From positions 8,551,958 through 8,615,957 of the forward strand of contig CM043875.1 of assembly GCA_023846275.1 (NCBI GenBank): DNA of 64,000 nt, given 5' to 3'. The notes under the pieces were generated by a model. The model was not told the origin of the DNA. It saw only the letters and a list, made by a program, of their open reading frames with translations, and did no database searches. This document shows positions 27,301 to 38,044 of this stretch, one piece after another (the stretch's first letter is position 1; every line of letters begins with the position of its first letter). A program made the translations under genes and the position numbers. This stretch comes from Vanilla planifolia. Its lineage: Eukaryota; Streptophyta; Magnoliopsida; Asparagales; Orchidaceae.

Positions 27301-30300
27301 ATATCAAAACAATAAGATTCAAGAACGACTCATTTAAGTGGTTAAATTGGTTTTCTTGTGTGCATGCACAAACAATACTAAAAATCTTTCATTGGACAAG
27401 GAGTAATGATTTGATTTCAGTGAGAATCACACTATTGGTATTCAAAATAGTTTTATATCAGACATGATTCGTTTTTGTCTAGACAAACTACTAAGGAATG
27501 TTACCAATTATTAACTTAAAATTTGGGATTTATGGATATATCCACTAGAACATTATAACCAGTCTCAAAACCACATCAACGTGATAGTTCTCCAAGCCCA
27601 TTACTGTAATAGTACTAGACTTGTTAACCAAGTTCAAAATTGTTTGAAAAGTTTAAGTGGATTTTATATTTACAAGATAAAATATAAAAATCCATTTGCA
27701 TTATTTGATTTTTATATAAGGAGTTTTTTTTAATAGATTGCACCCAGGTGGCAATAAATTAAAGATCTTTATTAACTAAACCAGTTGATAACTATAACAT
27801 ATAAAATTCATCAAGCCCACCCTAAGCCCTTACACATTTACCTTGGATTCCTGCTTCCATCACCACCCCATTTCATTCTAAATCTTTATTGTGCAAACAA
27901 GATGACATTAAGTTAAAATATTGACCTAAGGAAAAGTAATCTGAATTCATGAAGTCAAAACCAATATATTTCTTTTCCCCAATCCTCCACTGATGTCAAC
28001 TAATCTTTCTGTAGTCTTCCCACCTCCTCTATCACTATCATTCCTGATCTTCTGGTCCAAGGCACATAACTACCATGAAAAACAAACCATCCATGTCCAA
28101 AAGATATTCCACAAAGCAACAGAATATGGGACGTGAGCTTCCATTACCAGGTTTACACCCTCTTATTTCACAAAGTTTTCTTCTGAAATTCATAAGGGAA
28201 AAGGAAATAAATCCCTTGAAAATTCACCAGGAATTTTACCATGGTTTAAGAGGAACTCTGTCCATCCTTACTTTCTCGGAAATATCACTTTTATGAAAGT
28301 CCAAATTTTTAAGACATATCAAGTTGAGAACACATGAAGAAAATCTTACCTGGTGTAGTAGGCTCATATAAAGTGCCATCGGAACATTAGTTGCAATAAG
28401 GAATAAAATGCTCAACTGCATTCTTGATGGACATCTTGTACGGGAAGGCCTTCCTTTATTCAGACCAGGTTGCTTTGATGGTGATAATGCTGCCAATGAA
28501 TAACCTGAGAACATTAAAGCTATAGGCAGCACTGGCAAAACAAACCTGAAAGCCAAAAATTTATTCCACATAAAAGGCAAACGTTATTTGTCGGCAAAGA
28601 TTCCGGATGCCACAAAGGATGTCACTGCAAAACATACAAGTAAAACTAGATTACCGGAATTCCTTGTGACCAAGGATACTGTAGATGGCTAAAACCCATA
28701 CAATAAGACCAGAAAGTCTCCATTCTTTTGACTTAAATATGCCATATAATGAATATGGTAAGAATGTGAAGACAATTACTGGAAAGCCCTGGCTCAGGTA
28801 CCAATGCCAAACATGGGTTCCATAATAATCCCCTCCAGAAGAAAATAAATTGAATTTGAGAAAATTCATTGCCACAAAGGTCAATGATCCATACATCCAC
28901 CAATCCAGTAAACAGTTAATCACAATGACAAAAATTCTGTCCACATCAAGCCCAAAAAAATACAACCATAAATAAACCCGTTTGCAAGATAATTCCAGCA
29001 AGAGAAACAAACAAGATATATTTGTTAAAATCAAAGATGGATATCAAGTATTTGAATGTTTAGACATCTCAAAACTTCTACTTAACCGCTGTCATGCTTA
29101 CAACCCAAGGTCAACAAGGAATCGAAACAAAAATGAATTTAAATAACTCTATTTATTAATCTGTTCATGACAACTCTTCCCTATTTAAACCAATTATAAA
29201 TACTAAATCAGTGAAACTTTATCTGCAGGATTGCAATGAAAAGGTGAGCTTAAACTTTAGAAAAAAGAAATAGCACGTTAGTCTGATGAATGTCCAAAAA
29301 AAACACGTAAACATGATAATCAAGTCAAGCATCATCATCTCAAAAGTGCTTGTGGCAAAAGAAAGATTATTGTCCAATGCATGTGAGAAAGCGTCTATAT
29401 TAAATGCTCATTCCAATTCATATAAACCAGTATGAAAGCAAGCAATCCCTAATCCAATTAAGTTATAACTAATCTCAAAAAACTTAGGAACAACTTACTG
29501 CCATCAATAGATCAATCTATTACATGAGCCCTTTAATATCACTACCCTATCAAGTATTTGGATTGTTTCTTTCATGGAGAAAAGTGGCACTCACTTCCAA
29601 AAGTAGAATTTAGTCACAGTTCAAAATATTGTTTAGTTCATTATTAGGAGAGTATCACTTCCTACAACATATTGTTTGCTTGAATGGGAAAATAAAAGTG
29701 AAAGTGAAAGAGTGAAGGCGTAAACGCATTCAGAAAACAATAGCTTTGGCCACCACAATCAGTCACTGGTGATTGGCAATGTACCACTAGTGACCTAAGT
29801 TACTGCAATGGAGAGGTGTCATTGGCGACCACAAGTAGTGATGGTGGTGATGATCACCGATGATAAGTATTAGCAACAATCGTCAATGGAAGGCGATGAC
29901 TAATGTTGCTAAATCGCTACCTGTAAGTACAGCTAGTAATGACAAGTGAACATTGGCTTTTGACATGCACAAAACAGAAAGGTCAAAAGTCACTATAGAA
30001 GTTTAAAAACCAAAATAACAATAACAAAAAAAATATCTCAATTAATTGAGATAAAGTGATTTTTTACATTTATGATAAACCAAAAACCAATAAGATAAAT
30101 CCTTTATCACATTTTCTAATTCCACCTATAACAAAATCAATATGTAATCCTTTCTAATAATCCTCATTCATTCTTAATCGTCTTCCTCTTCTATTATGTT
30201 GTTTGACCATACTAAGAAAATTTGAAATATACCCCACGAAATGTACTCCCAAGTAAAGAACATTGCTCAAGTGTTCCATTTGTACTAGAGGATCTTCAAT

Positions 30301-31333
30301 TTACATAAAAAAGAATCTCAATCTTTACAATACTTTAGTATTGTATGAGGTGTCGTTGATGAACTATTGTTGCATATCCATTGATTATTGATCCCTTACA
30401 ATGAAAGGCCCAATGGGAATAATTTGTCATTGCAAGAATTCTTTCTGGTGACAAGAAACCCCACAACAACTTCAACATCAAATTGTCGCTAATAGGGGAG
30501 CAACATTTTTGTTAATTACCTTACGTAGGGTTGCCAATGTCTCCATTGGCTCTGTCAATTGCATTTCCACTATCTTAAACTATGCTATGCTTTCCACTAT
30601 AACTTATACCTCTAGTTGTTTGTGGTTAAAGGCATGGTTGAAATATGGCTTCTAGACTCAATAGTATTAATGGAAATTGACATGGACATGGTTCTAACCC
30701 TTCTCAACCTCCTCATCATTGCTGTCATTGTGGCGTAAGAACCATGACTCCAAGAAGTGCTAGCTCAAGTTTAGAAAGCTTGACTAGGCCAATACAATGC
30801 ATGGTGGTCACCCTTTGCATCACCTCCTAATGAATATTGTGGCATCACTATGACTAAAGATGAGTATAACAAATTTTAATCAATTATAACTCTAACAACC
30901 TTTGACTATTCATTTCTCAATTCAAGTTATCTCTATTACTTCATATGCCTCTAATGTTAACGAGTCTTGGATGCTATTATCTATCACAAGTATAGAATCT
31001 ATTTCATAATCTAAATATTTCTTGCTTGACCATCTTCTTTGCACTTTTCTATGAGCATCGTATCTATTAACAAACTAACAAAAAAACTTTATTGTTCCAA
31101 AATATTTTATCCCAAATATCACATTTTTCAAAATATGACAATGACATTGAGGATTATTGGGGTCCTAAATGTGGCAATCTTTATTTATTAAATAGTAGTA
31201 TTAAATATATCTCACCTAAGGTGTTATTTTTTCAATGTGTCTATTTCAATGGCATTGTCATTTAAGCAATTCATCATTTCTTAAGTTAAAGCATTTTTTC
31301 CAAGTTTCTTTTGATTTTGATTATGGATCTTGT

Positions 31334-31368
<35 letters not shown>

Positions 31369-34300
31369 TTAAACTGATAACTTATATTGATAATAGGCAG
31401 ATTTAGTACAAAAGGTGGTCCAAGCGACCAGGAAAACTGAGCCATTAAGTATCGGCCCAAGCTACAGTAATCCTAGATAGTGAAGATTAAGGCGCTCGAG
31501 AGGGTCGAGCTTACTACCGAGGTAGAGATATTTGGATTTGAGAAGACCTAGTGTATCCCAGAAAAAAGAGTCCGCCGAGCATGTTTTGCTAGAGTATAGA
31601 GCTGCGTTCCAAGTTTTCCAAGCTATCCAGCAAATCAAGGCTGGAATGGAGAAGGCTAGAGAACTCATGGATCTTTTGAAGGACCACCAGTGGAAGAGAC
31701 GATTTGATTTAAGAATGCATCATCATACTTTCTATCCTCCCAAAGTTGATAAAAAACATTCTATTCCATTTTAATTCATTTTTGACATTTGTGGTTCCTG
31801 TCAAGCCAAGTTTATCAATGAATTTTGTTACTCTATCATCTTGGTTGAACATTTTTATTAAGTAACCTAAATTTATCTTTACAAAAAGATCTAAGATACT
31901 AATTTTTAGTAATGAAATAGTGACCCATTTTTCTATTATTCATATTATAAGTTTAGATAATGCTCGAGTTTGCTCAAATATTTGCATCCAACTTAATTTA
32001 CCACTCATATGTATGCCATCCTATCCACGTGCATTTCAACAAAGCAAATATGTTGAACACAAATAATGCCATATACTTGATGTTGCTTGCACAATTCTTA
32101 TTCAGCTAAATATGCTCAACAAGCACTTCGGGGACATAACCTTCCCAATATGGCATCTTATTAATCAAATTCTCTTCTATTTCGCAAGGTTCTATTTTCT
32201 TTAGTTTAAACAATCCCTTTTTCTCTATCACTCACAATCTTTGGCCATAACTCCATTGTTTATCTCTATACTCCTAATCTTGACAAGATGCCTCCCATAG
32301 ACATTGCTTCAATACATCCACAGATGTAACTTCCTTTAAATTAAATCCATATTTCTCATAAAACTATGAGGTATCACAAATGCCCTCATTCATTCCTTTG
32401 ACTCCCTAGACTAGAGCTTAACCCTCACTCCTTCCATTAGTTCAATCACTTAAATGCCTCTTTAAGTGTACTCTAGATGACCAAAAGAGGTTGTCTCATT
32501 GAAGATAAATACCAATACTAGATTGGCTACTTCAAATACTTCACTATCAAAATTTTCATCAACACCATCACCCTTTTATGACCTTGACTTACCTATAGTC
32601 TTAAAATAAGATAACAATATTGTATTGCACATTCTATACATGACCATGTCTCTCTTCATAACCCAAACCCATCATACCATGCCTTTGCTATCTCCTTTTA
32701 ATGTGTTTCTATACCCAAGACTTAAAAGCATTGGGGCATTCCAAATGCCAACAAACTATGGATGAAGAGATGCCTAACATCATCTCTTATGAGAAGTGGG
32801 AATTAGTTTAAGCATCTCTTGATATAAATCTTGTTGCTTGTTGATGGGGGTCTCTTAAGTACAATATAGATGAAACCATTAGCAGGAACAAGGCTAAACT
32901 AATTGTTAAAGTTTGCAATCAATCATATAGCATCAATAATCATGAAACCTTTTCTATTGTTACCTGCTTACTAAAATCCATATTTCATCCTCTCTTGGGA
33001 TTATTCAACCTTGGCTTATATTTTAACTTGATTATTACAACCTTAAATAAACTACATATATAAGAATTGTTGCTCATATGAAGAGCATGTATTATGTATT
33101 CAAGTTGAAGAAAGTGATTTATGAACTAAAAGAGACTTGGAGCTTGGTACAAAATATTCAACCACATTATTATTGGCTCTAGAATTCAAAGGTGTCAAGC
33201 AAAATGCTATATTTTCTTAAAGAAAAACACTTATAGCATCACCGTCCTTGTTTATGTAGATGTTCTCATCACTAGAAGTGACTTCTCCATAATTAAAATG
33301 ACAAAAAAATATCTAACAAAAACAAATTGTTCAAAAAAGATATAGAACATTCACAATACTTTCATGGAAACATAACAACTAGCAAGCAAGGAACTATATT
33401 GTCCCAACAAATGTATGCATCTTATTTTCTACAAGAGACACGCCTACTTAGAACCAAGCTGACACTGATTGACATGAACATACCATTTTGGAAAGATGAT
33501 AGAGAGCCCTTAGCAAACAAATTTCTTTATTAACAATTGGTAGGAAAACAAACTAAACTATCACTTGCCCAAAAATCTCCTTTTTTCCAAACCATTACCT
33601 TCATAATTACAAACAAGCCTAAGCATATTCAGTTGGACACTACTATAAGGGTACTTAAATATGCAAAAAAGACATCTAGGAAAGAATTGTTGTTTGCAAA
33701 ACATGGTCACCTACAAATTGACAAATTCTGATGTTGACCATGCTAACTTAAAAGATAAACAATCAACTTCAGCCTAGTGCACTGTTTTGGAAGGAAATTT
33801 AGTCACTTCGAGAAGCAAGAAACAAATGATGCAAGCCTAGTCTATTGCAAGAGCTGAGTACCAAGTCATGGTTCAAATAGCTTATAGGATGTTGTGGGTG
33901 AAACATTTACTTGAAAAGCTTGCTTTTTAGCACCAAAACCATTGCCCAAGCACTATGACAATTAAGTCACTCTTCACATTGCAAGAAATTCAATCTTTCA
34001 TAAGTGAATCAAACACATCAAAGTAGATTGTCCCATTGTTAGAGAAGTTTTCAAGAGTAAAAAGATTTGCACTCCATTCACTCCTTCCAAGAAACAACTA
34101 ATCGATATGCTCACTAGGGTTTAAGGCACCGAACCTTTCAAAGTAAATCAAGCTAGGCATGATTTATAGTTATGTTCTAACTCAAGAGGGGTATTAAAAT
34201 ATTAAATACAATGTATCTCTATTAAGTTTTAAACAAAAATAATAAGACTAATAATATCTCATAATTAGAGTAATATTGAGATTTTCATTTGTGTTAAGTA

Positions 34301-37300
34301 TCTATTGCAATAGACCCAGGTACTAACTTCCCCTTTTATAGTCAAATGAAATAAAAGACTTATTCCCATCCACAGAGGCATTAATTGAGAACATGAGAGA
34401 TTAAGTATAATAAAGTGTCTATGTTTTCATTCTACAAGCACATTTTGATAGAGTGTTGACACAATAACTTTAATGAGTAATTTTTAGAAGATTTAACAAA
34501 CCTTAAATTTCTCTTTTAGGAGCAACTACCAAATCTAGTGTTGACATCAATAAAAGATAAAAACCACCTAGACTCAAAGACATGTGTTGTGCAAGGATCC
34601 CACACATCACCATAAAACATAAAAATGGACAAGAAGATTTATATAATTAATTCTGAAATGATCTTTGAATATGCTTTGGAAGTTAACACACACCACATTG
34701 AAATGGTTTTGATTTTTATTCTTGAGCAAAAATTGAATAACTTTTCAAGTTATACAAAATCATGATGCCCTATTCAAAAATGTCAAAGCATGACTTGAAC
34801 AAAAGAAATAGGTATGAAATCAAACAAGATGTTGTGATGACTATCTTTTCAAAACTTTTTGAATTACTTTATTTTTCTCAGAATATCAAAACATATGATT
34901 AATTCTTATGACACTACAATTATTGGTCAAGAGTTTCAAAAAACAATTATTTTTGCATTTTCACTTAAATATTTACTATTACGTAAGAAACAATTTTTCT
35001 AATATATTAGATGCATTCTATTATAAATTATATTAAGCACATCATGGATAGCTTTCAATGAGCGCATTAACCTATGACTATAGCATTTTGAATTAAGTGT
35101 CAAAAGAGAAATGATTTACATTTATTATGCTTTGCATTTATTCAAAAATTAGTATTTATCATGCAAACATTATAGACATGTAGGAATCATAAGATTGCAT
35201 GATTCCAAAAATCAAATATTTCACACCAAACATATGACATGAAGCATCACATAGGATACGTGAGGTCCATATACCTTGTGTCACGTACAAGACATGAGAT
35301 ATCTCGCATAGCATGTAGCTGGACAATTCCCAAATTCTTCTAAAACAAAAACTTGCATACAATACGTGAAGGCTTAACGTACAATACATTAAATCTAATA
35401 CATGATATGTCTAGTTAAATCACTTCATAAGCAAACTTAAAAAGATCAATCTAAAGACTTACATATGGTACATCACTTAACATATACGATATGTCAAACA
35501 CGAACAACTCGCAAATGGCTTTTGATTATTTTAGGAATTTGTAATTAACAGTTGGAGAGAGAATTTAGCCATGTCTTAGAATTATTAAGACCATAAATAC
35601 CCTCCAATCATAAGAAACAAGTTAATCAATCATTTGAAATCTATTGGAAACAAACTTTGACAATCAAATCTCTTTCAAACTTCATTGCAAAGAGCTCATT
35701 CAGCTTTCGGGCAAGTAGAATCTCAAAGTTTTTCATTTCACTTTTCTACAGCACACATCATTCTACAAAATGGTACTATCTTTTCTCAACAAATCATCAT
35801 CATTTTAGACTATAACATTTAAAATTAAAACTTCGAAGGTGCTTTGTATATAAGTCTATTGAAAGAGTTCACTATGCCTCCACTATTTGTTCCTCTTTGA
35901 ACCTTTTGTATTTGACTCGTTGGAGTCATTTGTTTTTTTTTCTCATTTGGGTTTCCTTGTGATCCTTTTAGGCCTTGTTGTAAGATATTTGTCTACTAAC
36001 CTTTTGGAAAAAGATGGTAAGTTTCGTAACCCTAGTTTTTCATGACTAAGGTAGACGTAAGTTTATTGATTAAAGTCAAAGCACCTAAACATCTTTGGTA
36101 TAATTTTCTTTACAGCATTCCTCACAAAAAAGTTTTCAAAATCAAGGTCAAAGCTTTCTGAAGTATTGGGAACAATAACACTTCAAATTTTCAAAAAAGG
36201 CAGCAATTCTTTCAAAACCTTCCTCTAAATTTTTTTGGAAATCTTGTGGATCAAACCACCATTTAAAATTAGAAATAGAAGCCAATGCAAATTTCTATAT
36301 CAATCAAAAGTGAGATCATGTTATTTGTTAACAAGAGAAACTGTTAAGAGCAATGCAATTTAATCTAGCAAGAAAAAATATGCACATTCTTTAACAACCT
36401 ACCCAATGGGGAGCACCTCATGAAATAGGAACTTCAACTTTTGGGGCATTCTTAAAAGATCCAAACTTCCAACATAAAGCCATATTACAGCACTTGTAGG
36501 TCGGATTGCACAAGCTAATGCAGCTAAAAATAAAGCCTTCTTCCTTGAAGAAGATAATGCATTTGTAGAAAAGCCCAAAAACAAATTCCAATAATAGAGG
36601 CCCATAATTGTCAATACTGTTTCTATGCTATTCGATAATGTCCGTGTTATACAGAAAAACATGAACCAATTCAATAACTGCGAAAAAAGCTTTCAGGAAG
36701 TTAAGGGATTTACTTCGAAAGTAAACAGACGGTAAGAGAAAGGGAAAAAGAAGGATGCTATGCTATCAGCAGAATAAAGAAGAACAAGGATACTGCAAAC
36801 TGTGCTACCCGGTCGCCAAAGATTAATCGAGAAAGCTTGTATAGATAAAGGTCTCCAACAGAAGAAATAAGAGATTGCAGAAGACGAGGAGCTTTCATCT
36901 GGAATCATCAATGCAGGAATTAGAAGTCAAATGAAATACCCACAGCAACAGCTTTCATGTTCAATCTTTAAATGCAAAACTGAAACAATAAATGTAAAAG
37001 AATGCCTTCCAAACAATTTATCGAGGCCAGGTAATCAAGCTCTAATGTATCACTAAAAATAAACACTGATTCCAAAGATCCCTTGCATTTGAACCATAAC
37101 AAAACAGTTTCTTGGCAATAAAAATGAAAGGGTGTACAATGATATGACCAATAACAGACAACCCAAGTTTTCCTTTTCATAAGTAATCATCAAAACATAA
37201 AGATATACATAAAAAAAGAGTAGAACATCAATAATATCAGGTGTATGAAAATAACAGAATAATTGATGTTGGAGGTGCCTACAAGTCTCTTATCGTTCAA

Positions 37301-38032
37301 ATAAATACAAAAGTTACATCTGAATATAATAATATGGTATATACAACCCACTAATGATAATGATAAAGAAGAAATTGAGCATGAAAATCATAAATTAGAA
37401 AATGCATATGGTATAGGTTCATAGGAATATTAAAACACTTGAGATAACAAAACAGCCGCAGGATCCAGCCTCCCGAGGAGATGGCAAAACCATTAAACAA
37501 TGAGAAACAATGTCCACATGAAAATTTAAAAAAAAATATCTATTTACAATGAAAATACTTACCATAAACCAAGGAGTATCCAATCCAAGGAAAGCCATGA
37601 CTTTATAAAGCAAGGCAAACATCAAAGGATGAAAATAGCTACGAATTCCCCTCTCCCATTCCCAAGTCAGGTGTCCATAACTACATTCACATCAAGGAAA
37701 ATAACAAAAGCTTAATCAAAGAGCATGGTACTACACATCATGGATTCATAAACAAACGAAAGAATTTATAGAAGATCAAGGCTTACACCATACCCGAATA
37801 CAATGCGATGAGCAACCTCGAGAGACTGCCAATGCTCATCGGGGTTGAAGTACGTCTGCACTAGAAAGGAATTGATGGCTCTAAATGCCATGCAAAAAGC
37901 TAAGATCCTCTTTTCAGAGAAGAATAAAGAAGTATACAATCCATCTTTTGTAGCTTGTTGATGATGTCTAGGGTTGAACTTAAGGTTCTTAATGCCTGAA
38001 GTTGTCATAAATGATCGGTGCCGATGCTCCAT
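12230..38032 (-). CDS. PIGB: GPI mannosyltransferase 3 (PIG-B/GPI10/APTG1), nine exons
   Basis: The product transfers the third, alpha-1,2-linked mannose from dolichol-phosphate-mannose to the GPI-anchor precursor at the ER membrane. In Arabidopsis the orthologue APTG1 is needed for pollen-tube guidance. Exons (minus): 37,794-38,032; 37,563-37,680; 36,794-36,898; 36,403-36,677; 28,655-28,936; 28,350-28,545; 12,898-13,049; 12,654-12,816; 12,230-12,316. All introns are GT-AG, and the 1,617 coding bases join without a stop, giving 538 residues, close to the family's usual length. The GT-C hallmark FNPDEHWQ sits at residues 62-69, with the acidic pair D65/E66. HKEFRF is at 336-341. Many hydrophobic segments fit a multipass ER protein. 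ATG 38,032 is chosen because the frame has a stop at 38,048-38,050 and no other ATG before it. Introns 4 and 6 are swollen by transposons. Confidence 0.93.
12654..12816 (-). CDS. PIGB: PIG-B exon 8
   Basis: Encodes [13 protein letters not shown] and [19 protein letters not shown], ending in phase 0 at residue 510. The acceptor is TTGCAG/TCATG and the donor GAGAG/GTAATC. Confidence 0.92.
12898..13049 (-). CDS. PIGB: PIG-B exon 7
   Basis: Begins [13 protein letters not shown] and continues [19 protein letters not shown] and FLDCTP, the conserved C-terminal domain. The acceptor is TTACAG/AGAGGG, phase 0, matching exon 6 across intron 6. The donor is GG/GTGAAG. Confidence 0.93.
13380..13650 (-). 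mobile_element. LINE (L1-type) RNase H remnant
   Basis: The minus strand encodes an RNase H-like end: a run with [17 protein letters not shown], then [17 protein letters not shown] and LAAWDSFF. This resembles the terminal RNase H domain of plant L1-type LINEs and RNase H-like proteins (pattern: helix, then R-x-x-N-K-x-A-D-A-L-A). Stops and the lost first A of ADALA mark it as dead. It lies in the same direction as the host gene, inside intron 6. Confidence 0.6.
13769..15859 (-). mobile_element. Solo LTR, minus strand, same family as the gypsy LTRs to its right
   Basis: Read on the minus strand it starts TGTTACACATATAT and ends CTGTAACA. Its body matches the plus-strand LTR at 15,853-18,233 in many blocks. 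For example AAAAGCATATCCAAA (near 15,590) pairs with a near-identical block at 16,135, TCAGTTGTGAT (near 15,145) with one at 16,668, and AACTTAAGAATTGAGATGAG (near 14,040) with one at 17,955. It also matches the 3' LTR start at 21,0xx. No primer-binding site or internal region adjoins its far end (13,769), so it reads as a solo LTR. It is diverged and old. Confidence 0.75.
15853..18233 (+). mobile_element. 5' LTR of the gypsy element in intron 6
   Basis: Begins TGTAACATTCCAACC at 15,853 and ends just before a primer-binding site at 18,235. Its second half matches the 3' LTR pieces at 21,560-21,975 and 25,035-25,960 (for example CATGTTTTAATTAG at 17,198 and 21,840; AACTTAAGAATTGAGATGAG-like words at 17,955 and 25,675). 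Length, about 2.4 kb, suits Tekay/Del-type LTRs. A 112-codon open frame inside it (16,218-16,556) is spurious. Confidence 0.75.
18235..18249 (+). promoter_or_regulatory. Degenerate tRNA-Met primer-binding site
   Basis: TAGTATCACAACCAG differs at three positions from the usual plant retroelement primer site TGGTATCAGAGCCAG. It lies two bases from the inferred LTR end, as expected. Confidence 0.65.
18250..21016 (+). mobile_element. Ty3/gypsy internal region, degenerate, reverse transcriptase missing
   Basis: Gag spans about 18,480-19,450: [17 protein letters not shown], then [10 protein letters not shown] and a damaged zinc knuckle [12 protein letters not shown] protease-like trace follows to about 19,840. 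RNase H comes directly after ([10 protein letters not shown], about 19,855). Then follow a partial integrase ([14 protein letters not shown], near 20,150; YNNNYQSSI near 20,385) and the C-terminal segment ([14 protein letters not shown], about 20,765-20,990). The reverse transcriptase, normally about 1 kb between protease and RNase H, is absent. Stops and frameshifts are frequent. Compared with a 4-5 kb internal region, about 2.8 kb remains. Confidence 0.82.
21017..21975 (+). mobile_element. 3' LTR of the gypsy element, left part
   Basis: Starts near a degraded terminus (CCTAACACTTTGAAC) after the pol tail and matches the minus-strand LTR and the 5' LTR. Homology stops at about 21,975 and resumes at about 25,035, so the LTR is split by an insert. 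Confidence 0.7.
21027..21680 (+). repeat. 327-bp tandem duplication at the start of the 3' LTR
   Basis: GAACTTTCTTTTCA begins at 21,027 and again at 21,354. The two copies run in parallel, sharing ATATAATTTTGAAAA, TTTTGATATTTTCAATAT and ACAAAGTATTT. The minus-strand LTR has only one copy, so the duplication arose in or before this LTR. Confidence 0.8.
23026..23190 (+). pseudogene. ycf4: Plastid ycf4 5' fragment
   Basis: The segment reads [17 protein letters not shown] in one frame and, after a one-base shift, [14 protein letters not shown] in another. Both are characteristic of the N-terminal membrane segment of Ycf4, a photosystem I assembly factor encoded in the chloroplast. Only about 55 codons remain, with stops and a frameshift. 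It is nuclear plastid-derived DNA. Confidence 0.75.
23246..23307 (-). pseudogene. Organelle large-subunit rRNA fragment
   Basis: The minus strand matches the conserved LSU-rRNA stretch containing CTGACCGCGTGCCTGTTGAA followed by GAATGAGCC. This sequence is shared by plastid 23S and mitochondrial 26S rRNA, so the source organelle is not settled. The flank to about 23,480 is also unusually G+C-rich (a GGGGGCCCC-type block at 23,355) and probably belongs to the same transfer. Confidence 0.7.
25035..25960 (+). mobile_element. 3' LTR of the gypsy element, right part
   Basis: Resumes the LTR match (GTTGCTAACTTACTCACGAG pairs with the 5' LTR at 17,350; GAGAATTGAGATGAGATATT with 17,960) and ends CATGACAACA, a plausible LTR terminus. 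The next five bases are TCGTT. Confidence 0.72.
28350..28545 (-). CDS. PIGB: PIG-B exon 6
   Basis: Completes the HKEFRF motif and encodes [19 protein letters not shown] and [13 protein letters not shown] (to residue 405). The acceptor is TTTCAG/GTTTG and the donor CAG/GTAAGA, which opens the 15.3-kb intron 6. Intron 5 before it is only 109 bp. Confidence 0.93.
28655..28936 (-). CDS. PIGB: PIG-B exon 5
   Basis: Encodes residues 246-339 plus two bases of codon 340. It has [29 protein letters not shown] and, at its end, HKEF. The acceptor is GGACAG/AATTTT and the donor CG/GTAATC. Its phase matches exon 4 exactly across 7,466 bp of intron. Confidence 0.93.
30840..34190 (+). mobile_element. Ty1/copia pol remnant
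   Basis: Plus-strand frames give, in order: a weak protease-side trace near 30,940; the pre-integrase end GSCEF (31,323-31,337); after an insertion, [18 protein letters not shown] (31,718) and the integrase start; reverse transcriptase with [16 protein letters not shown] (33,240-33,275); [19 protein letters not shown] (33,380); [15 protein letters not shown]; and RNase H with [10 protein letters not shown] and ending KAPNLSK near 34,145. In the catalytic YVDD box one Asp codon is deleted (YVD-V at 33,253-33,264). Many stops confirm it is dead. A purine tract AAGAGGGG at about 34,187 precedes the 3' LTR. Confidence 0.85.
31337..31710 (-). mobile_element. 5'-truncated L1-type LINE inside the copia element
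   Basis: A 30-base poly(T) (31,337-31,366) marks the reversed poly(A) tail. The minus-strand body encodes [20 protein letters not shown], resembling the ICWxIWKxRNxxLF region near the end of plant LINE ORF2. It interrupts the copia frame exactly between GSCEF and HHHTFYPP, codons that are adjacent (CEF-AKH-) in intact elements. So it inserted after the copia element did. Confidence 0.8.
34191..34560 (+). mobile_element. 3' LTR of the copia element
   Basis: Directly after the purine tract. Reads as a typical short plant copia LTR with ACAATGTATCTCTATTA, then TTTGTGTTAAGTATCT and a CTTTTATAG TATA-like region. The right border is approximate. Confidence 0.6.
34561..36380. other. LTR-like or intronic sequence before exon 4
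   Basis: Contains repeated ACATGA/ATACGTGA words (35,170-35,390) and a T-rich, leader-like section (35,880-36,060). Both are reminiscent of LTR sequence, but there is no second copy in the window and no clear termini. Confidence 0.25.
36403..36677 (-). CDS. PIGB: PIG-B exon 4
   Basis: Encodes residues 155-245 plus two bases: [20 protein letters not shown], then [17 protein letters not shown], the most conserved core of the family. The acceptor is TCGCAG/TTATTG and the donor GG/GTAGGT, opening the 7.5-kb intron 4. Confidence 0.93.
36794..36898 (-). CDS. PIGB: PIG-B exon 3
   Basis: Encodes 35 residues (120-154) starting [10 protein letters not shown] and including GDLYLYKLS, a conserved PIG-B stretch. 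The acceptor is CCAG/ATG and the donor GCA/GTATCC. Intron 2 before it is 664 bp. Confidence 0.9.
37563..37680 (-). CDS. PIGB: PIG-B exon 2
   Basis: Encodes residues 80-119, including [15 protein letters not shown] and [17 protein letters not shown]. The acceptor is TGTAG/TTATGG and the donor ATG/GTAAGT. The exon ends in phase 0. Intron 1 is 113 bp. Confidence 0.92.
37794..38032 (-). CDS. PIGB: PIG-B exon 1
   Basis: Encodes residues 1-79 plus two bases. It includes a hydrophobic segment at about 43-60 and the luminal-loop motif [19 protein letters not shown]. The donor is GG/GTATGG, chosen over a GTGTAAG a few bases on because it restores the conserved [13 protein letters not shown] across the junction with exon 2. 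Confidence 0.92.
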
Positions 38033-38044
38033 CAATTCTAACAA

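Larger units (their letters stand above)
13050..28349 (-). other. PIG-B intron 6 (15.3 kb), filled with transposons
   Basis: Bounded by GT at 28,349 and AG at 13,050. It contains a LINE remnant, a solo LTR, a gypsy element with a split 3' LTR, and an organelle-DNA insert, listed separately. Bases 25,961-28,349 at the exon 6 end hold no recognised repeat or coding segment. Confidence 0.88.
28937..36402 (-). other. PIG-B intron 4 (7.5 kb), with a nested copia and LINE
   Basis: Bounded by GT at 36,402 and AG at 28,937. Bases 28,937-30,830 hold no recognised feature. A Ty1/copia element (about 30,840-34,560) with a LINE inside it occupies the middle. The part near exon 4 (34,560-36,400) is LTR-like. 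Confidence 0.88.
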
